Source of the DNA: Proteles cristata cristata
Taxonomy: Eukaryota > Chordata > Mammalia > Carnivora > Hyaenidae
Length of the DNA: 64,000 bases
Direction: 5' to 3'
Assembly: GCA_017311185.1 (NCBI GenBank)
Contig: JAESUZ010001291.1
Coordinates: 310,001 to 374,000 of the forward strand
Under the pieces are notes generated by a model, which saw only the letters and a list, made by a program, of their open reading frames with translations, had not been told where the DNA came from and did no database searches. Below are positions 11,066 to 21,093 of this stretch, piece by piece (positions within the stretch are counted from its first letter, which is position 1; each line of letters opens with the position of its first letter). Made by a program: the position numbers and the translations under genes.

Positions 11066-11312
11066 GATATGAGTGAAAACGTAGGATATCTGTCTTTCTC
11101 TGACCGACTTATTTCACTTAGCGTTAATATACTCATTCCACTTTCATCCACGTTTTGCAAACGGCAAAGTTTAGTTCCTTTTCATTGCCAAGTAATATTC
11201 CATTGTATGTATATAATCACATCTTCTTTATCCATCCGCAAGTTGATGGACAAGAGCATATGTATACACTGTATGTTAGCTAACTTGACAATAAGTTACA
11301 TAAAAAAAAAAA
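11066..11312. mobile_element. LINE-1 3'-end copy with 5' inversion (twin priming)
   Basis: The segment at about 11068-11250 is LINE-1 in antisense: its reverse complement contains 'caatggaatattacttggc' and 'gctaagtgaaataagtcgg'. The last part, 'tgttagctaacttgacaata', is LINE-1 3' UTR in sense and runs into poly(A) at about 11299-11312. Short direct repeats ('aatcttcaga' and 'aaacttcaga') flank the unit. This is the layout expected from twin priming during retrotransposition. Confidence 0.75.
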
Positions 11313-11405
11313 AAACTTCAGAAAAAATGTATATTGGAGTTAAGAACAACTTTTGCCTTAAGTAAAATCTTAGATGAAATAAAGAGCAAGAAACAAACCG
11401 AAGCT

Positions 11406-11632
11406 GGGGCGCCTGGGTGGCTTAGTCGGTTAAGCGTCCGACTTTCGCTCAGGTCATGATCTCGCGGTTTGTGGGTTCGAGCCCTGCGTCGGGCTCTGTG
11501 CTGACTGCCAGCTCGGAGCCTGGAGCCTGTTTCAGTCTGTGACTCCCTCTCTCTCCCTCCCCTGCTCACGCTGTCTCTCTCTCTTTCTCTCTCTCCTAAA
11601 AATAAAATATAAAAAATTGAAAAAAAAAAAAA
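11406..11632 (+). mobile_element. CAN-type SINE, young
   Basis: A perfect 18-bp TSD 'aagaaacaaaccgaagct' flanks it (11388-11405 and 11633-11650). The head is 'ggggcgcctgggtggcttag' and the poly(A) tail is intact. Confidence 0.98.
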
Positions 11633-11827
11633 AAGAAACAAACCGAAGCTCTCCCCCTAACTCCCTGGTTTGAGTGTGAGGTGAGGTAAGGAAGGAAGGA
11701 CACACAGTTTCAATTTGAGTCCCACTGCTATGCAACCCAAAAGTTCTGTAACGTGGACATAAAAGACAATTAAGAATATGTGCAGAGGTTAATGTGTTTT
11801 GTTAAAAAAAAAAAAAAGATAATTATA

Positions 11828-12130
11828 GGGGCACATGGGTGGCTCGGTCGCTTAAGCGTCCGACTTCAGCTCAGGTCATGATCTCACAGTTCATGGGTTC
11901 AAGCCCCACCCAGGGCTCTGTGCTAACAGCCAGCTCAGAGCCTGGAGCCTGTTTCGGTCTGTGACTCCCTTTCTCTCTGACCCTCCCCTGCTCATGCTGT
12001 CTCTCTCTCTCTCAAAAATAAATAAAACATTTTAAAAAATTAATATTTTTAATATTAATATTAATATTAATTATTTAATAATATTAATGTTTAATAAAAC
12101 ATAAAAAAATAAAAATAAAAATAAATTTTT
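11828..12130 (+). mobile_element. CAN-type SINE with an expanded AT-rich tail
   Basis: The SINE body runs to about 12035. The tail then continues as an irregular (TAATAT)-rich tract to about 12130, which looks like microsatellite growth from the A-tail. Confidence 0.93.
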
Positions 12131-12265
12131 AAAAATTATATTGTTTTGCTAAGTACATAAGTGATGCATATTTGCAAAACTTTACAAAATCAAGGCAAAT
12201 AATGAGTTAATAAAATAAGAATCACATGATCCAATGACAACTTGGTCTCATGATCTTTTTCTCTC

Positions 12266-12487
12266 TTTTTTTTTTTTTAATATTTTTATTTATTTCTAGG
12301 AGAGAGAGAGAGACAGCGTGAGCAGGGGAGGGTCAGAGAGAAAGGGAGTCACAGACTCTGAAACAGGCTCCAGGCTCTGAGCTGGCTGTCAGCACAGAGC
12401 CCGACGCGGGGCTCGAACCCACGAACCGCGAGATCATGACCTAAGTGAAAGTCGGACGCTCAACTGACTAAGCCACCCAGGCGCCCC
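12266..12487 (-). mobile_element. CAN-type SINE, young, antisense
   Basis: The copy ends in 'ccacccaggcgcccc' and is flanked by near-identical 'catgatctttttctc' and 'cgtgatcttttttttc'. Confidence 0.96.
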
Positions 12488-12557
12488 TCGTGATCTTTTT
12501 TTTCTACGTTTACCTGTGGATTTTGGAGGGTGGAGAAAAACCGGAGTATACTCTAGA

Positions 12558-12744
12558 TCAGGAATCAGCAAACTACAACCAGCCCATCTAGCCAGATGCC
12601 TGGTTTTATCTAGCTTTCGAGCAGGTTTTTACATATTTATATGGTAACCTGCCTATATAAGATCCTCAGTTCTGCCTCTTTGTCTGCAAAGCTTTAAATA
12701 TTTACTATCTAGACCTTTACAGAAAAGGCTTGCCAGCCTCTGCT
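12558..12744. mobile_element. hAT-type non-autonomous DNA transposon remnant
   Basis: The ends are degenerate inverted repeats ('atcagcaaact' and 'ggcttgccagcctctg'). The interior has 'gcaaagctttaaatatttac' and 'ctagacctttacagaaaag', the pattern of the common mammalian element with termini CAGGGGTCGGCAAACT. The class was assigned from remembered consensus; I do not assign the subfamily. Confidence 0.6.
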
Positions 12745-12769
12745 CTAAATGACATTTTTGAAAAAGCTC

Positions 12770-12950
12770 TTATCAATTATAAAGATAATACAATTCCTTT
12801 CTGGATATTTAGCCTGTTTCCAAATTTTTATATTATAAACAAAGTTTCAATGAACACTCCTGGAGCTAAATGTCTGCACACAAAGATGGATGGACTTTCC
12901 AAAGGGGACATAACTTATAACTAACATTTACTTAATAAATATCTTATAAA
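12770..12950 (-). mobile_element. Old LINE-1 fragment, antisense
   Basis: The phrases 'tagcctgtttccaaattttt' and 'aaagtttcaatgaacactcc' resemble the antisense L1M 3' part ('ttgtttccaattttt', 'tgcaatgaacat'). Confidence 0.5.
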
Positions 12951-13269
12951 TGTTGATAATTATTGTTTTCCTAATAACTAACAATATTTATTTTATGACC
13001 AAACAGGAATTTATTATAATTATTAATGTTAGCTGTAAATTAACAAGACAATTCTCTATTCCCAAGAAAGCAACGTTCAAAGATTCTGAAATTGGTATGT
13101 TTTTCCACCTAGCTGAACAAGCCAAAATCTATAACATCACCCAAAATATCATTTTATACACAGGCAGGAGCTCCAAGGGAGTTTTTTCTTAATCTTGTCC
13201 AATTCTACAAAGGTACACAGAGGAAGAGTCTGGAATAAAATTAAAGAGGTCACAGTGAAGTCGGAGACA

Positions 13270-13420
13270 GCATAACTACAGACGAGAAGAGCAGGCTCTG
13301 GAGTCAGACTGCGGGATTCAAATCCATTTACCTGCGGGTGAGCCCGGCCAGGTACCTAAACACTCAAAGTCTGTGTCTTCCTCTGTAAAAGTGAAGCAAT
13401 AATCAGGGCCAAATCTTGGA
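13270..13420 (+). mobile_element. MIR SINE, ancient
   Basis: The block 'gcaggctctggagtcagact' is followed by 'gggattcaaatcca' and 'tctgtgtcttcctctgtaaa', the order of the MIR tRNA-related and core regions. Confidence 0.8.
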
Positions 13421-13794
13421 CTTGTTAATGTATCTAAAGAACTTACCAAAGTGCCAAGTGTTGTTTCCTACACCAGGTGAGTCTGGTTTCGTAATAATCC
13501 TCATTTTCAAAATAGATTCTCAACACTGCTCATTCCACTACACCATCTCTGCTCCAAGGAGCGTTCACAACTTCCCTCTGTAAGCGGAAGCTTGTAGGAT
13601 TTTAGAAACAAAATCCCAGATATCAGCTTGCTCATTTGCCTTTCTTTAATAACATATTTAATAGGAAAGCACACTATTTGTTTCAGCTTGAACAAAACCA
13701 TTGTAAGAATCAAGAATGGATTAGAAGAGCACCGCTGTAGAGGAAAAACCTGAATACTGAGGTCTCAATTTCAGGGGGCTTTTCTTGGTGTTTT
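13421..13794. other. Intron 2 sequence, nothing recognised
   Basis: I see no gene or named repeat here. The 68-codon minus-strand ORF ending at 13507 lacks support. Confidence 0.4.
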
Positions 13795-13809
13795 TGTTTG
13801 TTTATTTTT

Positions 13810-14024
13810 TTTTAATGTTTTTTATTTATTTCTAGGAGAGAGAGAGAGAGACAGCGTGAGCAGGGGAGGTCAGAGAGAGAGGGAGTCACAGACTCTGAAA
13901 CAGGCTCCAGGCTCCGAGCTGGCAGTCAGCACAGAGCCCGACGCGGGGCTCGAACCCACGAACCGCGAGATCATGACCTAAGCGAAAGTCGGCCGCTTAA
14001 CCGACTAAGCCACCCAGGCGCCCC
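13810..14024 (-). mobile_element. Young CAN-type SINE nested in an older one
   Basis: The perfect 15-bp TSD 'tgtttgtttattttt' (13795-13809 and 14025-14039) comes from the host SINE tail. The copy ends 'ccacccaggcgcccc'. Confidence 0.97.
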
Positions 14025-14120
14025 TGTTTGTTTATTTTTGAGCGAGTGAGCAAGCGAGTGAGAAAGAGAGAGAGTGTAGGGGAGAGGGGCAGAAGGGGAG
14101 GGAGGGGGGGGGAGAGAGGG

Positions 14121-14124
<4 letters not shown>

Positions 14125-14170
<46 letters not shown>
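14125..14170. repeat. (GA)n microsatellite
   Basis: A nearly pure GA run lies within the older antisense SINE, preceded by a G-rich stretch at 14098-14124. Confidence 0.95.
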
Positions 14171-14172
<2 letters not shown>

Positions 14173-14299
14173 CTTAAGCAGGATCCATGCTCAGCACAGA
14201 GCCCAACGTGGGGCTTGATCCCATGACCTAGGGGTCATGACCTGAGCCAAAATCAAGAGTCAAAGGCTTAACCGACTGAGCCACCCACGCACCCCTAAC

Positions 14300-14720
14300 A
14301 TGTCTTTTCCAAACCTCTGGCTAACAGTGGAGTTTACTCAGTTTCTTACCACGCCGCTGCGCTGGATGCTTTGGAATCTTCCTGCCTCTCCACAGGCTCA
14401 CCTGTCGCATACCATCCCACACTTGCCCTTGACTGAACTTGAGGCATCTCCCCTTGACTTCCGCCACTGCCCCGCGCAGATCTCTACACCCCTCCCTGTC
14501 TCTTCCGGGGGCCTGCGCTAGGACTTCCGGCCATGCGTCGCTCCTTCCAGGTCATCTATCGCGGCCCCCACCCCCACCCTTCACAGTCAAGGCTATTTAG
14601 CTGGCTCCACAACGTCCACAGGATCAAGTCCCAACTGTCCGGTGTGACACATCGGTAGCCTCACAACCTTGCCCTACTTTCCTCGACCAGCCTCACTTCC
14701 CCAACTTCCTCCACATTCTA
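14300..14720 (+). mobile_element. L2 fragment, diverged
   Basis: 'agtcccaactgtccggtgtg', 'acaaccttgccctactttcc' and 'cctccacattctagcca' resemble the L2 block in which processed peptides and trade-mark phrases such as 'accttgccctac' occur. It is diverged, and its 5' limit is uncertain. Confidence 0.5.
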
Positions 14721-15183
14721 GCCACGGGGGGGGCGTACAGGTGGGCGCTTACATGCAAGCGCTTTCATGACTCAGTCTCTGCCCAGCCTTTCTGCCTAGA
14801 TTCGTCTTCCATATTTAATTCCTGGAGACCCAAGCGAAGCCATTCCCGACCAGTCGTCCACCGCTCTGTGCTCCCGTAGCCCCCGGCCTCCGCCGGTGCC
14901 ACAGCAATCGTCTCTAAGGGCTCGCAAGGTCTTGGAGCTTCAACAGGGAATGAAGTTCTTTTGAACACATGTTTCATTGCTCTGTTTTTCAGAGTAAAGT
15001 GCCATTTAAGAAAGGGTCTGGCTTATGATACTGAGGTGGGATAAACAGTAGACCATGGATTAGAAACAGAAAATACTAGACGCGAGGACCCCTTCAGTTA
15101 TTCCACAAAATTTGCCACAAGTCGTTTAGTTATTGACCTGAACGCAGGACCCTTAACTGTGTTACCCATTAAACCACATACTT
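14721..15183. other. Intron 2 sequence, nothing recognised
   Basis: It may continue the L2 fragment to about 14900. No exon or RNA gene is supported. Confidence 0.35.
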
Positions 15184-15378
15184 GGGGCACCTGGTGGCTG
15201 AGTCAGTTAAGCACCCAGCTGAATTTCAGCTCAGGTCATGATCCAAGAGTCACGGGATTGAATCCCGGGTCTGACAGCGCAAAGCCTGCTTGGGATTCTC
15301 TCTCTCCCTCTTTCTGCTTCTCTCCCTGCTCACATACTTTGTCTCTCAAAATAAACAAATAAATATTTAAAAAATAAT
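15184..15378 (+). mobile_element. CAN-type SINE, older
   Basis: The head is 'ggggcacctggtggctgag' (one G lost). The B-box region is diverged ('cacgggattgaatccc') and the tail is 'aaataaacaaataaatattt'. Confidence 0.93.
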
Positions 15379-15593
15379 AACATACTCTCTTGTTTGTACT
15401 ATGGTTTTGAACTTCTACTTGAACTACAAAGTACAACTTAAAGTTCTTAAAAGGTTGAAACAGTGACATACACACCACTGTCAAGTATATTAATTATACT
15501 ATACCCAGCAGTTTCATTTCATGTAGTCACAGGTTTCAAGAAATGAAAAAGCACAGACAGTTTTGGGCTATTTTGGTTTGTTGTTGCTGTTGT

Positions 15594-15740
15594 TTGAGAG
15601 AGAGAGAGAAAGAGAGCAATTGGGGGAGGGGCAGAAGGAGAGAGAAGAGAATCTCAAGCTGGCTCCACACTGCAGGAAGCAAGGCCTTGCTCCCACATTC
15701 CTGCGAATATGACTTAAGCCGACATCAAACCCTCGTGGGA
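15594..15740 (-). mobile_element. CAN-type SINE fragment, antisense, degraded
   Basis: The purine-rich part ('gagagagagagagaaagag', 'gggggaggggcagaagg') and 'aatctcaagctggctccac' are clear. The tRNA head end has decayed. Confidence 0.75.
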
Positions 15741-16427
15741 AGAAAAGGAAAAATAAAGATTCTCGGGCGACCAAGCAGTGTCTCACACTCTCAATCCCGC
15801 AACCGGAAAGTGACTCAAGTGGAGAAACCCAGGACAACCTGCTCCAGAGACTGGCGTACAAACCAGCTCGCAACACCGAAACGACCAGACGTGTCTGTCA
15901 CCGGCCTGGCCCCCTCGCTGGCCCGTGGACCGTGAGAACCCCCGGGATGGGGGGAGTCCCTGCTTTCCCAGGGTCTCGGGGGCCTCTCCCAGCCTCAGGC
16001 GGAAGCCGGGGGCTGTAGAAGGCGCAGCAGGGACACTTCTAGAACACAGGCTGAGGACCACAACCTTGGCGGACTGCTTGCATCTCTGGCGCCGGCACCG
16101 CACAGGACGCCGGGCCAACGGCACCTTCCTTCATCCTCGCGGCGACCAGTCAGCGACAACCACGTTTTCCGTAAGAAGACACTGAGGAACAGAGGAGCTG
16201 CTTGCTCTCCTTGTGGATCTGTTTCGTATCTGAACAATGTGTAGAAAGATTTACTTCGGTGGCTGTCAACATCCCCCTCACCTCTGAAATGAAATCCTGG
16301 GACAGGACTCCCACACTGCGGAATTCTCTACCAGTGCTTCCGAGAGCACGGTTAGCCAGAGATCTCCAGAGATAAGATGGTTACGCTGAAACGCTTTTCA
16401 ATATTTTATTAACAATTAACAAGTGTT
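15741..16427. other. GC-rich unassigned stretch in intron 2
   Basis: Between about 15880 and 16170 the sequence is GC- and CpG-enriched ('tctggcgccggcaccgcac', 'ggacgccgggccaacggc'). A possible antisense MIR piece lies near 16140-16215. Several overlapping ORFs on both strands reflect GC content, not a gene I recognise. It could be an internal CpG island or regulatory element. Confidence 0.4.
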
Positions 16428-16572
16428 AGGGCTCCTGGGTGGCTCAGTCGGTAAAGGGTCCAGACTTGGGCTCAGGTCATGATCTCACGGTTCGTGGGTT
16501 CGAGCCCCGCGTTCGTGGGTTCTCAGCCTGTGCTGTCAGCACAGAGCCTGGAGCCTGCTTTGGATTCCCACA
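16428..16572 (+). mobile_element. CAN-type SINE, 3' truncated
   Basis: The head 'ggctcctgggtggctcag' is intact but the copy stops at 'gctttggattccc' without a CT stretch or tail. An 11-bp piece 'gttcgtgggtt' is duplicated inside it (about 16490 and 16511). Confidence 0.92.
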
Positions 16573-16687
16573 AGGGTTTATAACAGGTAATTCAGCTTTC
16601 ACAGGGCAGGCCTTTGCTTAGCATGCTTCTGCCTTCACTTTATTCAAGTTCCCAGGTGTTTTTCCTTTCCTTTGTTTTTAATTTTTC

Positions 16688-16880
16688 ATTTTTAATGTTT
16701 ATTTTTGAGAGAGAGAGAAAGAGTGCAAGCAGGGGAAGGAGCAGAGAGAGAGGGAGACACAGAATCTGAAGCAGCTCCAGGCTCCGAGCTGTCAGCACAG
16801 AGTCTGACGAAGGGCTCAAACCTACAAACCGAGAGATCACAACTTGAGCCGAATTTGGTTGCTTAACCGACTGAGCCACG
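16688..16880 (-). mobile_element. CAN-type SINE, antisense, older
   Basis: The body runs from 'tttttaatgtttatttttgag' to 'ccgactgagccacgg'. The last 'caggtgcccc' bases have decayed. Confidence 0.92.
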
Positions 16881-17139
16881 GCACAGGCAGCTGGGTATTT
16901 TTCTATTTCTGCAAGTAACGGGTATTTAGTGTTTTCAACCATGGAATTGTAACAATTTTTCTGTTACCTGATGAGATGCTGCATTTCTTATAGACTGGGC
17001 TTTTATATTGGGAAGACCCTAGTGTTAGGTTATTCTAACGTTCTTATTTTTAAAAATTTTAAACGTTTTTAATGAAAATATATTTTTTTTTCTTGAAGCT
17101 CAGGGTGTTACTTTTCTGAACCTGAAGCTCAGGTTCACT

Positions 17140-17262
17140 AGGGCTTTGGATTCTGTGTCTCCCTCTTTCTCTCTGCCCCTCTCCAACTCACACTTTGTCT
17201 CTGTCTTTGTCTCTCTCTCTCTCTCAGAAACAAATAAACACTAAAAAAAAAAAAAAAATTAA
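17140..17262 (+). mobile_element. CAN-type SINE, 5' truncated
   Basis: Only the distal part remains: 'gctttggattctgtgtctcc', the CT-rich stretch, then 'aaacaaataaacactaaaaa'. Confidence 0.85.
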
Positions 17263-17660
17263 CAAGCCTTATGCCATATCTATAAGCAAACTCTGTAGTG
17301 CCTTATCGGGAGGCCCAAGGACGGTATCTGAGGTCCTTAGTAGTAAAGATATTAGGAACCATGCCTGTAGCGCCAAAGTATAAACACATTGTAGCAAAAT
17401 ATATAAGCTGTTCTCCAGATGAACAGTCCACCTTTTCCTTGAAAAAGCAAATAAAATCAATAACTATATGCAGTATCAACCTGAATTTACAAACTACACT
17501 GGCTATAGTCACGTTGGTGTGAATTTCCAGCAGGGGTTAGCATACATATTTTTTTCATTCCTCTGAGCTAAATGAAATAGCATAAGGAAAAAATATAATT
17601 ATTATTATTAAGTCCATCCATAAAATTAGTAGGTTCATTAGTTTTGGTTATGCTTAAACT
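17263..17660. other. Intron 2 sequence, nothing recognised
   Basis: No named repeat or exon is visible. Short overlapping ORFs on both strands are unsupported. Confidence 0.4.
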
Positions 17661-17688
17661 GATTTTTTTTAATGTTTTTTATTTGTTT

Positions 17689-17724
<36 letters not shown>

Positions 17725-17894
17725 ATGAACAGGAGAGGGTCGGAGAGAGAGGAAGATACAGAATCTGAAACAGGCTCCAGGCTCTGAGCTGACTGTCAGC
17801 ACAGAGCCCGACGCGGGGCTCAAACCCATGAACCGTGAGATCATGACCTGAGCAGAAGTCGGATGCTTAATCGACTGAGGCCCCCAGGCGCCCC
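17661..17894 (-). mobile_element. CAN-type SINE, antisense
   Basis: The copy ends 'ccccaggcgcccc' with a (GA)n expansion at about 17693-17722. The flanks 'aactgattt' and 'tactgattt' are the likely TSD. Confidence 0.96.
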
Positions 17895-18312
17895 TTTACT
17901 GATTTCTTATGCAGAGTCTTGAAAAGAAATTTGTTTTAAAAAGCCCACCCTTATATTTTATTCTCCTTAAAACACAAACTTTAACACAACTTAGCTCCTT
18001 AACAGTTTTTAAGGAAGTAACTTTCCTTTCTATTTTATGAAATCAACTCTAACTTCGGTGACTGAGGAAGTACCCCCAGTGGGCGTGTCATTCTCATTAA
18101 AAGAATGAAGAGAAAAAATAAATGTGGTAGAACCTACAGCGGTTTGTTTTAAAACCCAGTTTTTTGAAGAGTCAAGATTCGTTTGTGAAACTTTGCATCC
18201 AATTTCCCACTGCCAACACACTTTGGGCTAAAATACTGTTCAAGACCAGGAGAGAGCTTTTCGCTCCTTCTGCTGTTTACTTAAGCTGATTCACTTAATA
18301 TTTCTGAAGACT
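17895..18312. other. Intron 2 sequence next to exon 2, nothing recognised
   Basis: It is unassigned. No exon-like interval with both splice sites was found here. Confidence 0.4.
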
Positions 18313-18482
18313 GGGGGCACCTGGGTGGCTTGGTCGGTGGGGCGTCCAACTTCGGCTCAGGTCACGATCTCGTGGTCTGTGGGTTCGAGCCCTTCGTCGG
18401 GCTCTGTGCTGACAGCTCCGAGCACAGAGCCAGCTTCCCATTCTGTGTCTCCCTCTCTCTCTGCCCCTCCCCCGGTCATTCA

Positions 18483-18518
<36 letters not shown>

Positions 18519-18550
18519 AACAAATAAACATTTAGAAAAATTTTAAAAAA
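18313..18550 (+). mobile_element. CAN-type SINE close to VPS41 exon 2
   Basis: The head is 'gggggcacctgggtggcttg', with a long (CT)n at about 18487-18514. Flanks 'atttctgaagact' and 'atttctgaagaca' are the TSD. It sits about 130 bp into intron 2 from the exon 2 donor. Confidence 0.96.
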
Positions 18551-18683
18551 TAGATTTCTGAAGACAACTGGCAAGTTGTTCCCCAAGGATCAACCACCCA
18601 CGGCCCCACTTTCCCACCCCCAGTCCCAGCACAAGGCAACGTGGTGGGAAGCGATCCTCAGGCTCCCGAAGCACCCGCCTTAC

Positions 18684-18722
18684 CTCAGACTCGTCTGTAG
18701 ATTCTTCGAGAGACTCCATTTC
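18684..18722 (-). CDS. VPS41: VPS41 coding exon 2 (HOPS complex subunit)
   Basis: The exon is 39 bp and encodes 13 codons in phase 0: EMESLEESTDESE. On the minus strand it is preceded by a good polypyrimidine tract ending 'gctttgtag' and followed by the donor GTAAGG. From memory, human VPS41 continues MAEAEEQ with ETGSLEESTDESE and then an acidic stretch, so 11 of 13 residues agree. Exon length and phase also fit. VPS41 is a subunit of the HOPS tethering complex that drives late endosome and autophagosome fusion with lysosomes, and it also acts in the regulated secretory pathway. This acidic leader lies before the WD40-type beta-propeller, which is encoded by later exons outside the window. 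The two differing residues are at positions 9 and 10 of the protein. Confidence 0.92.
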
Positions 18723-18727
18723 CTACA

Positions 18728-19935
18728 AAGCACAGAGGGGGAGAATGGTCAGAAGAGAGGACAACAGAATAAACTAGGAAATACTTTCGAGAGCAAAGGG
18801 TCACCACACCCCCGCCGCCCACCTGCCCCTTGGGGAGGTAACGGGCCACCACCGCGGAAAGGGCTCCACGCAGGGCAACTCTCCAAGCCTCCCTCCACTT
18901 CCCGTGAGTGGCAGGGCTGAGACGGTCCCTGCGGGGCCCCTCGGGCCCACTGACCGATGGCCGCAGGAACGCTCCCATGAGTGCACAGAAGGCTCTTTCC
19001 TTCGCTGAAAATGGAAGCGGGGCTGGCAAAGCAGCCTTACTGATCACGGAAGGGAAGAGGAAGCTGCCATCTCAAATTATCTGTAAGCCAAGTTTTAGAC
19101 TGAAAAGCCCTGGTGCTATTAATGACCACGCTATTAATCTGGTTAAGTCAAAATGACTGTCTTGCTTAAACAGTTTCTTACAAAAAGAATTCCCCTGGAG
19201 GGGCACCTATCAGGCGCTGTGCAAACAAGCTCTGTAATTTACATCCGCTCTTTAACCCATTAACCAGGAGACAAATTCTGCCATTGAACACCGTTTCCCT
19301 CTTGCTAGACAATGAATCTTGCTGCTCTGGAGAAAACAAAGCAAAAAGGGAAAAATTGACTCGGTCCCGCTAATCTCTCACCTGTCCACTGAAAGAGAGA
19401 ATCTGCTGATGCCATGCATCCTCAAAGAGGTCAGCAAAATGAAGATTTACTTAACGTACTTATAGATATCAATAGCAATAAAAGGTTACAACTAATATGC
19501 TGACACCGAATGTAAGCATTTGGCAACAATCCAGGGGAGAAAAGAACAAAAAAAAAAAAAGAAAAAAAAATGAGGCAAGGACATTTTGGAGAGAACTAGT
19601 ATTTTTCAAGAAAAATGATAAACATTTTAAAGAGAGTTAGACGCCTCCGTGACTCAGGGCCCGTTGTAGAGCAGGCTACACACACATCCGGTGTTTGCAC
19701 ACATTTTAATCTCATTTGTGGAAGATTCGGAAGAACCCAGCAGGTGGTGGGCCGTCTCTGCAAACAGCCTTGTGAGTGATACGGTCCCTGCTCTGAAAGG
19801 CCATCTGTGAAATGGGGACGAACGTCACTTGTGATTAGGAATTTTATTGCAGTTGTGCCCTTAACCACGATGGACAGGACAACCTCCCCCGCACCCCGAC
19901 GCAGTGACGTTATTCTGAGCACTAGAAAGTGATTA
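18728..19935. other. Intron 1 sequence, nothing confidently recognised
   Basis: A weak antisense MIR-like piece may lie at about 19200-19330 ('caggcgctgtgcaaacaag'). The rest is unassigned, with modest GC content at 18800-18990. Confidence 0.35.
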
Positions 19936-20162
19936 GGGGCGCCTGGGTGGCTTAGTCGGTTGAGCGTCCGACTTTCGCTTAGGTCACGATCTCGCGGTTC
20001 GTGGGTTCGAGCCCCGCATCGGGCTCTGTGCTGACTGACAGCTCAGAGCCTGGAGCCTGTTTCAGAGTCTGTGACTCCCTCTCTCTCTGACCCTCCTCTG
20101 CTCACGCTGTCTCTCTCTGTCTCTCTCCTAGAAATAAATAAAACATTTAAAAAAAAAAAAAA
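19936..20162 (+). mobile_element. CAN-type SINE, young
   Basis: The head is 'ggggcgcctgggtggcttag', with 'cctagaaataaataaaac' at the tail junction. 'agaaagtg' flanks both sides. Confidence 0.97.
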
Positions 20163-20384
20163 AGAAAGTGCTTATTAATTTGGAGCTACAGTCCCTCCAC
20201 GGGAACTTTCTGTTCTCAGCACCAGTAAGACCCATAAAAAATCCAATTCTTCGACTGCTTGACAGTTCTCCAGAGAGTTAATGACACGTATCGTGCCTGC
20301 CCTTCTAAATTGTTCTTCCTCTGTGCTACCCGTCCCCAGACCCTGGTTCTCATCCACTTACCACCCTGACGCTTCTCTTTTGGA

Positions 20385-20560
20385 CACACGCCATTTATTA
20401 TTAACAGTCACGATTCTGACATCTTTACTGAACATCTATTATATATATCCCCATGATGCTAAATGCTTTGCACCCAGCATCTTAGAATTTCCTAATGACC
20501 CCTGAGGTAAGAACACTGAGGCTCAGCGGCTGAACTTAACGACATCTGACACCCTTTCCA
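20385..20560 (-). mobile_element. MIR SINE, ancient, antisense
   Basis: 'actgaacatctattatata', 'aaatgctttgcacccagcat' and 'gaggtaagaacactgaggct' follow the reverse MIR order. Its 5' limit is uncertain. Confidence 0.65.
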
Positions 20561-20879
20561 CTCCCGACTGTCCCTGAATATTAACTTAATAATATCCGGG
20601 AAACAAGGCTTTGATGACCATGCCAACGACCTGTGCCTATATTCCTATATTCCTATCCCCAACTCGAGAACTTTAAAAGGGCACTGGTTTACTCTTTTCA
20701 GAAAAATGCCATTAGACCTAAGGAAGTCTTTTTTAAAATTATTATTATTTGAGATACATTCACATAGACACTTAGGGTAAAAGGGCAAATGTTCCATTTA
20801 TGTTCTTCGTTAAAACAAAAGTGTAAGTCTCCACCCACCGATTTCAACCAAAAATTCAAAATTAAATTATGGTCTTTTA
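20561..20879. other. Intron 1 sequence, nothing recognised
   Basis: It is AT-rich and unassigned, with a short direct repeat 'tattcctat' near 20637-20660. Confidence 0.4.
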
Positions 20880-21093
20880 ATTTTTTTAACCTTTATTTTT
20901 GAGAGATGAGAGAGACAGAGTGTGAGCGGGGGAGGGGCAGAGAGAGAGAGAGAGAGACAGACAGAATCCGAAGCAGGCTCCAGGCTCTGAGCTGTCAGCA
21001 CAGGGCCCAATGCAGGGCTCGAACCCAGGAACTGTGAGATCATGACCTGAGCCGAAGCCAGAGGCTCGACCGACTGAGTCACCCAGGTGCCCC
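20880..21093 (-). mobile_element. CAN-type SINE, antisense
   Basis: It runs from 'ttaacctttatttttgagag' to 'gtcacccaggtgcccc'. Confidence 0.95.

Larger units (their letters stand above)
13795..14296 (-). mobile_element. Older CAN-type SINE, split by a younger copy
   Basis: The visible body is 14040-14296, ending 'ccacccacgcacccc'. Its tail end lies at about 13795-13809 because a younger SINE landed in the T-rich end. Its purine-rich middle has grown into the (GA)n tract at 14125-14170. Confidence 0.9.
1..18683 (-). other. VPS41: VPS41 intron 2 (partial, runs off left edge)
   Basis: This is the intron downstream of coding exon 2 on the minus strand. It begins with the donor GTAAGG just below position 18684 and continues past the left edge. 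I searched by eye for the minus-strand exon that should follow, which in human encodes an acidic stretch and then PKLKYERLSNG. I did not find it, so exon 3 is probably outside the window. The interval is made almost entirely of retrotransposons and unassigned sequence. Confidence 0.8.
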
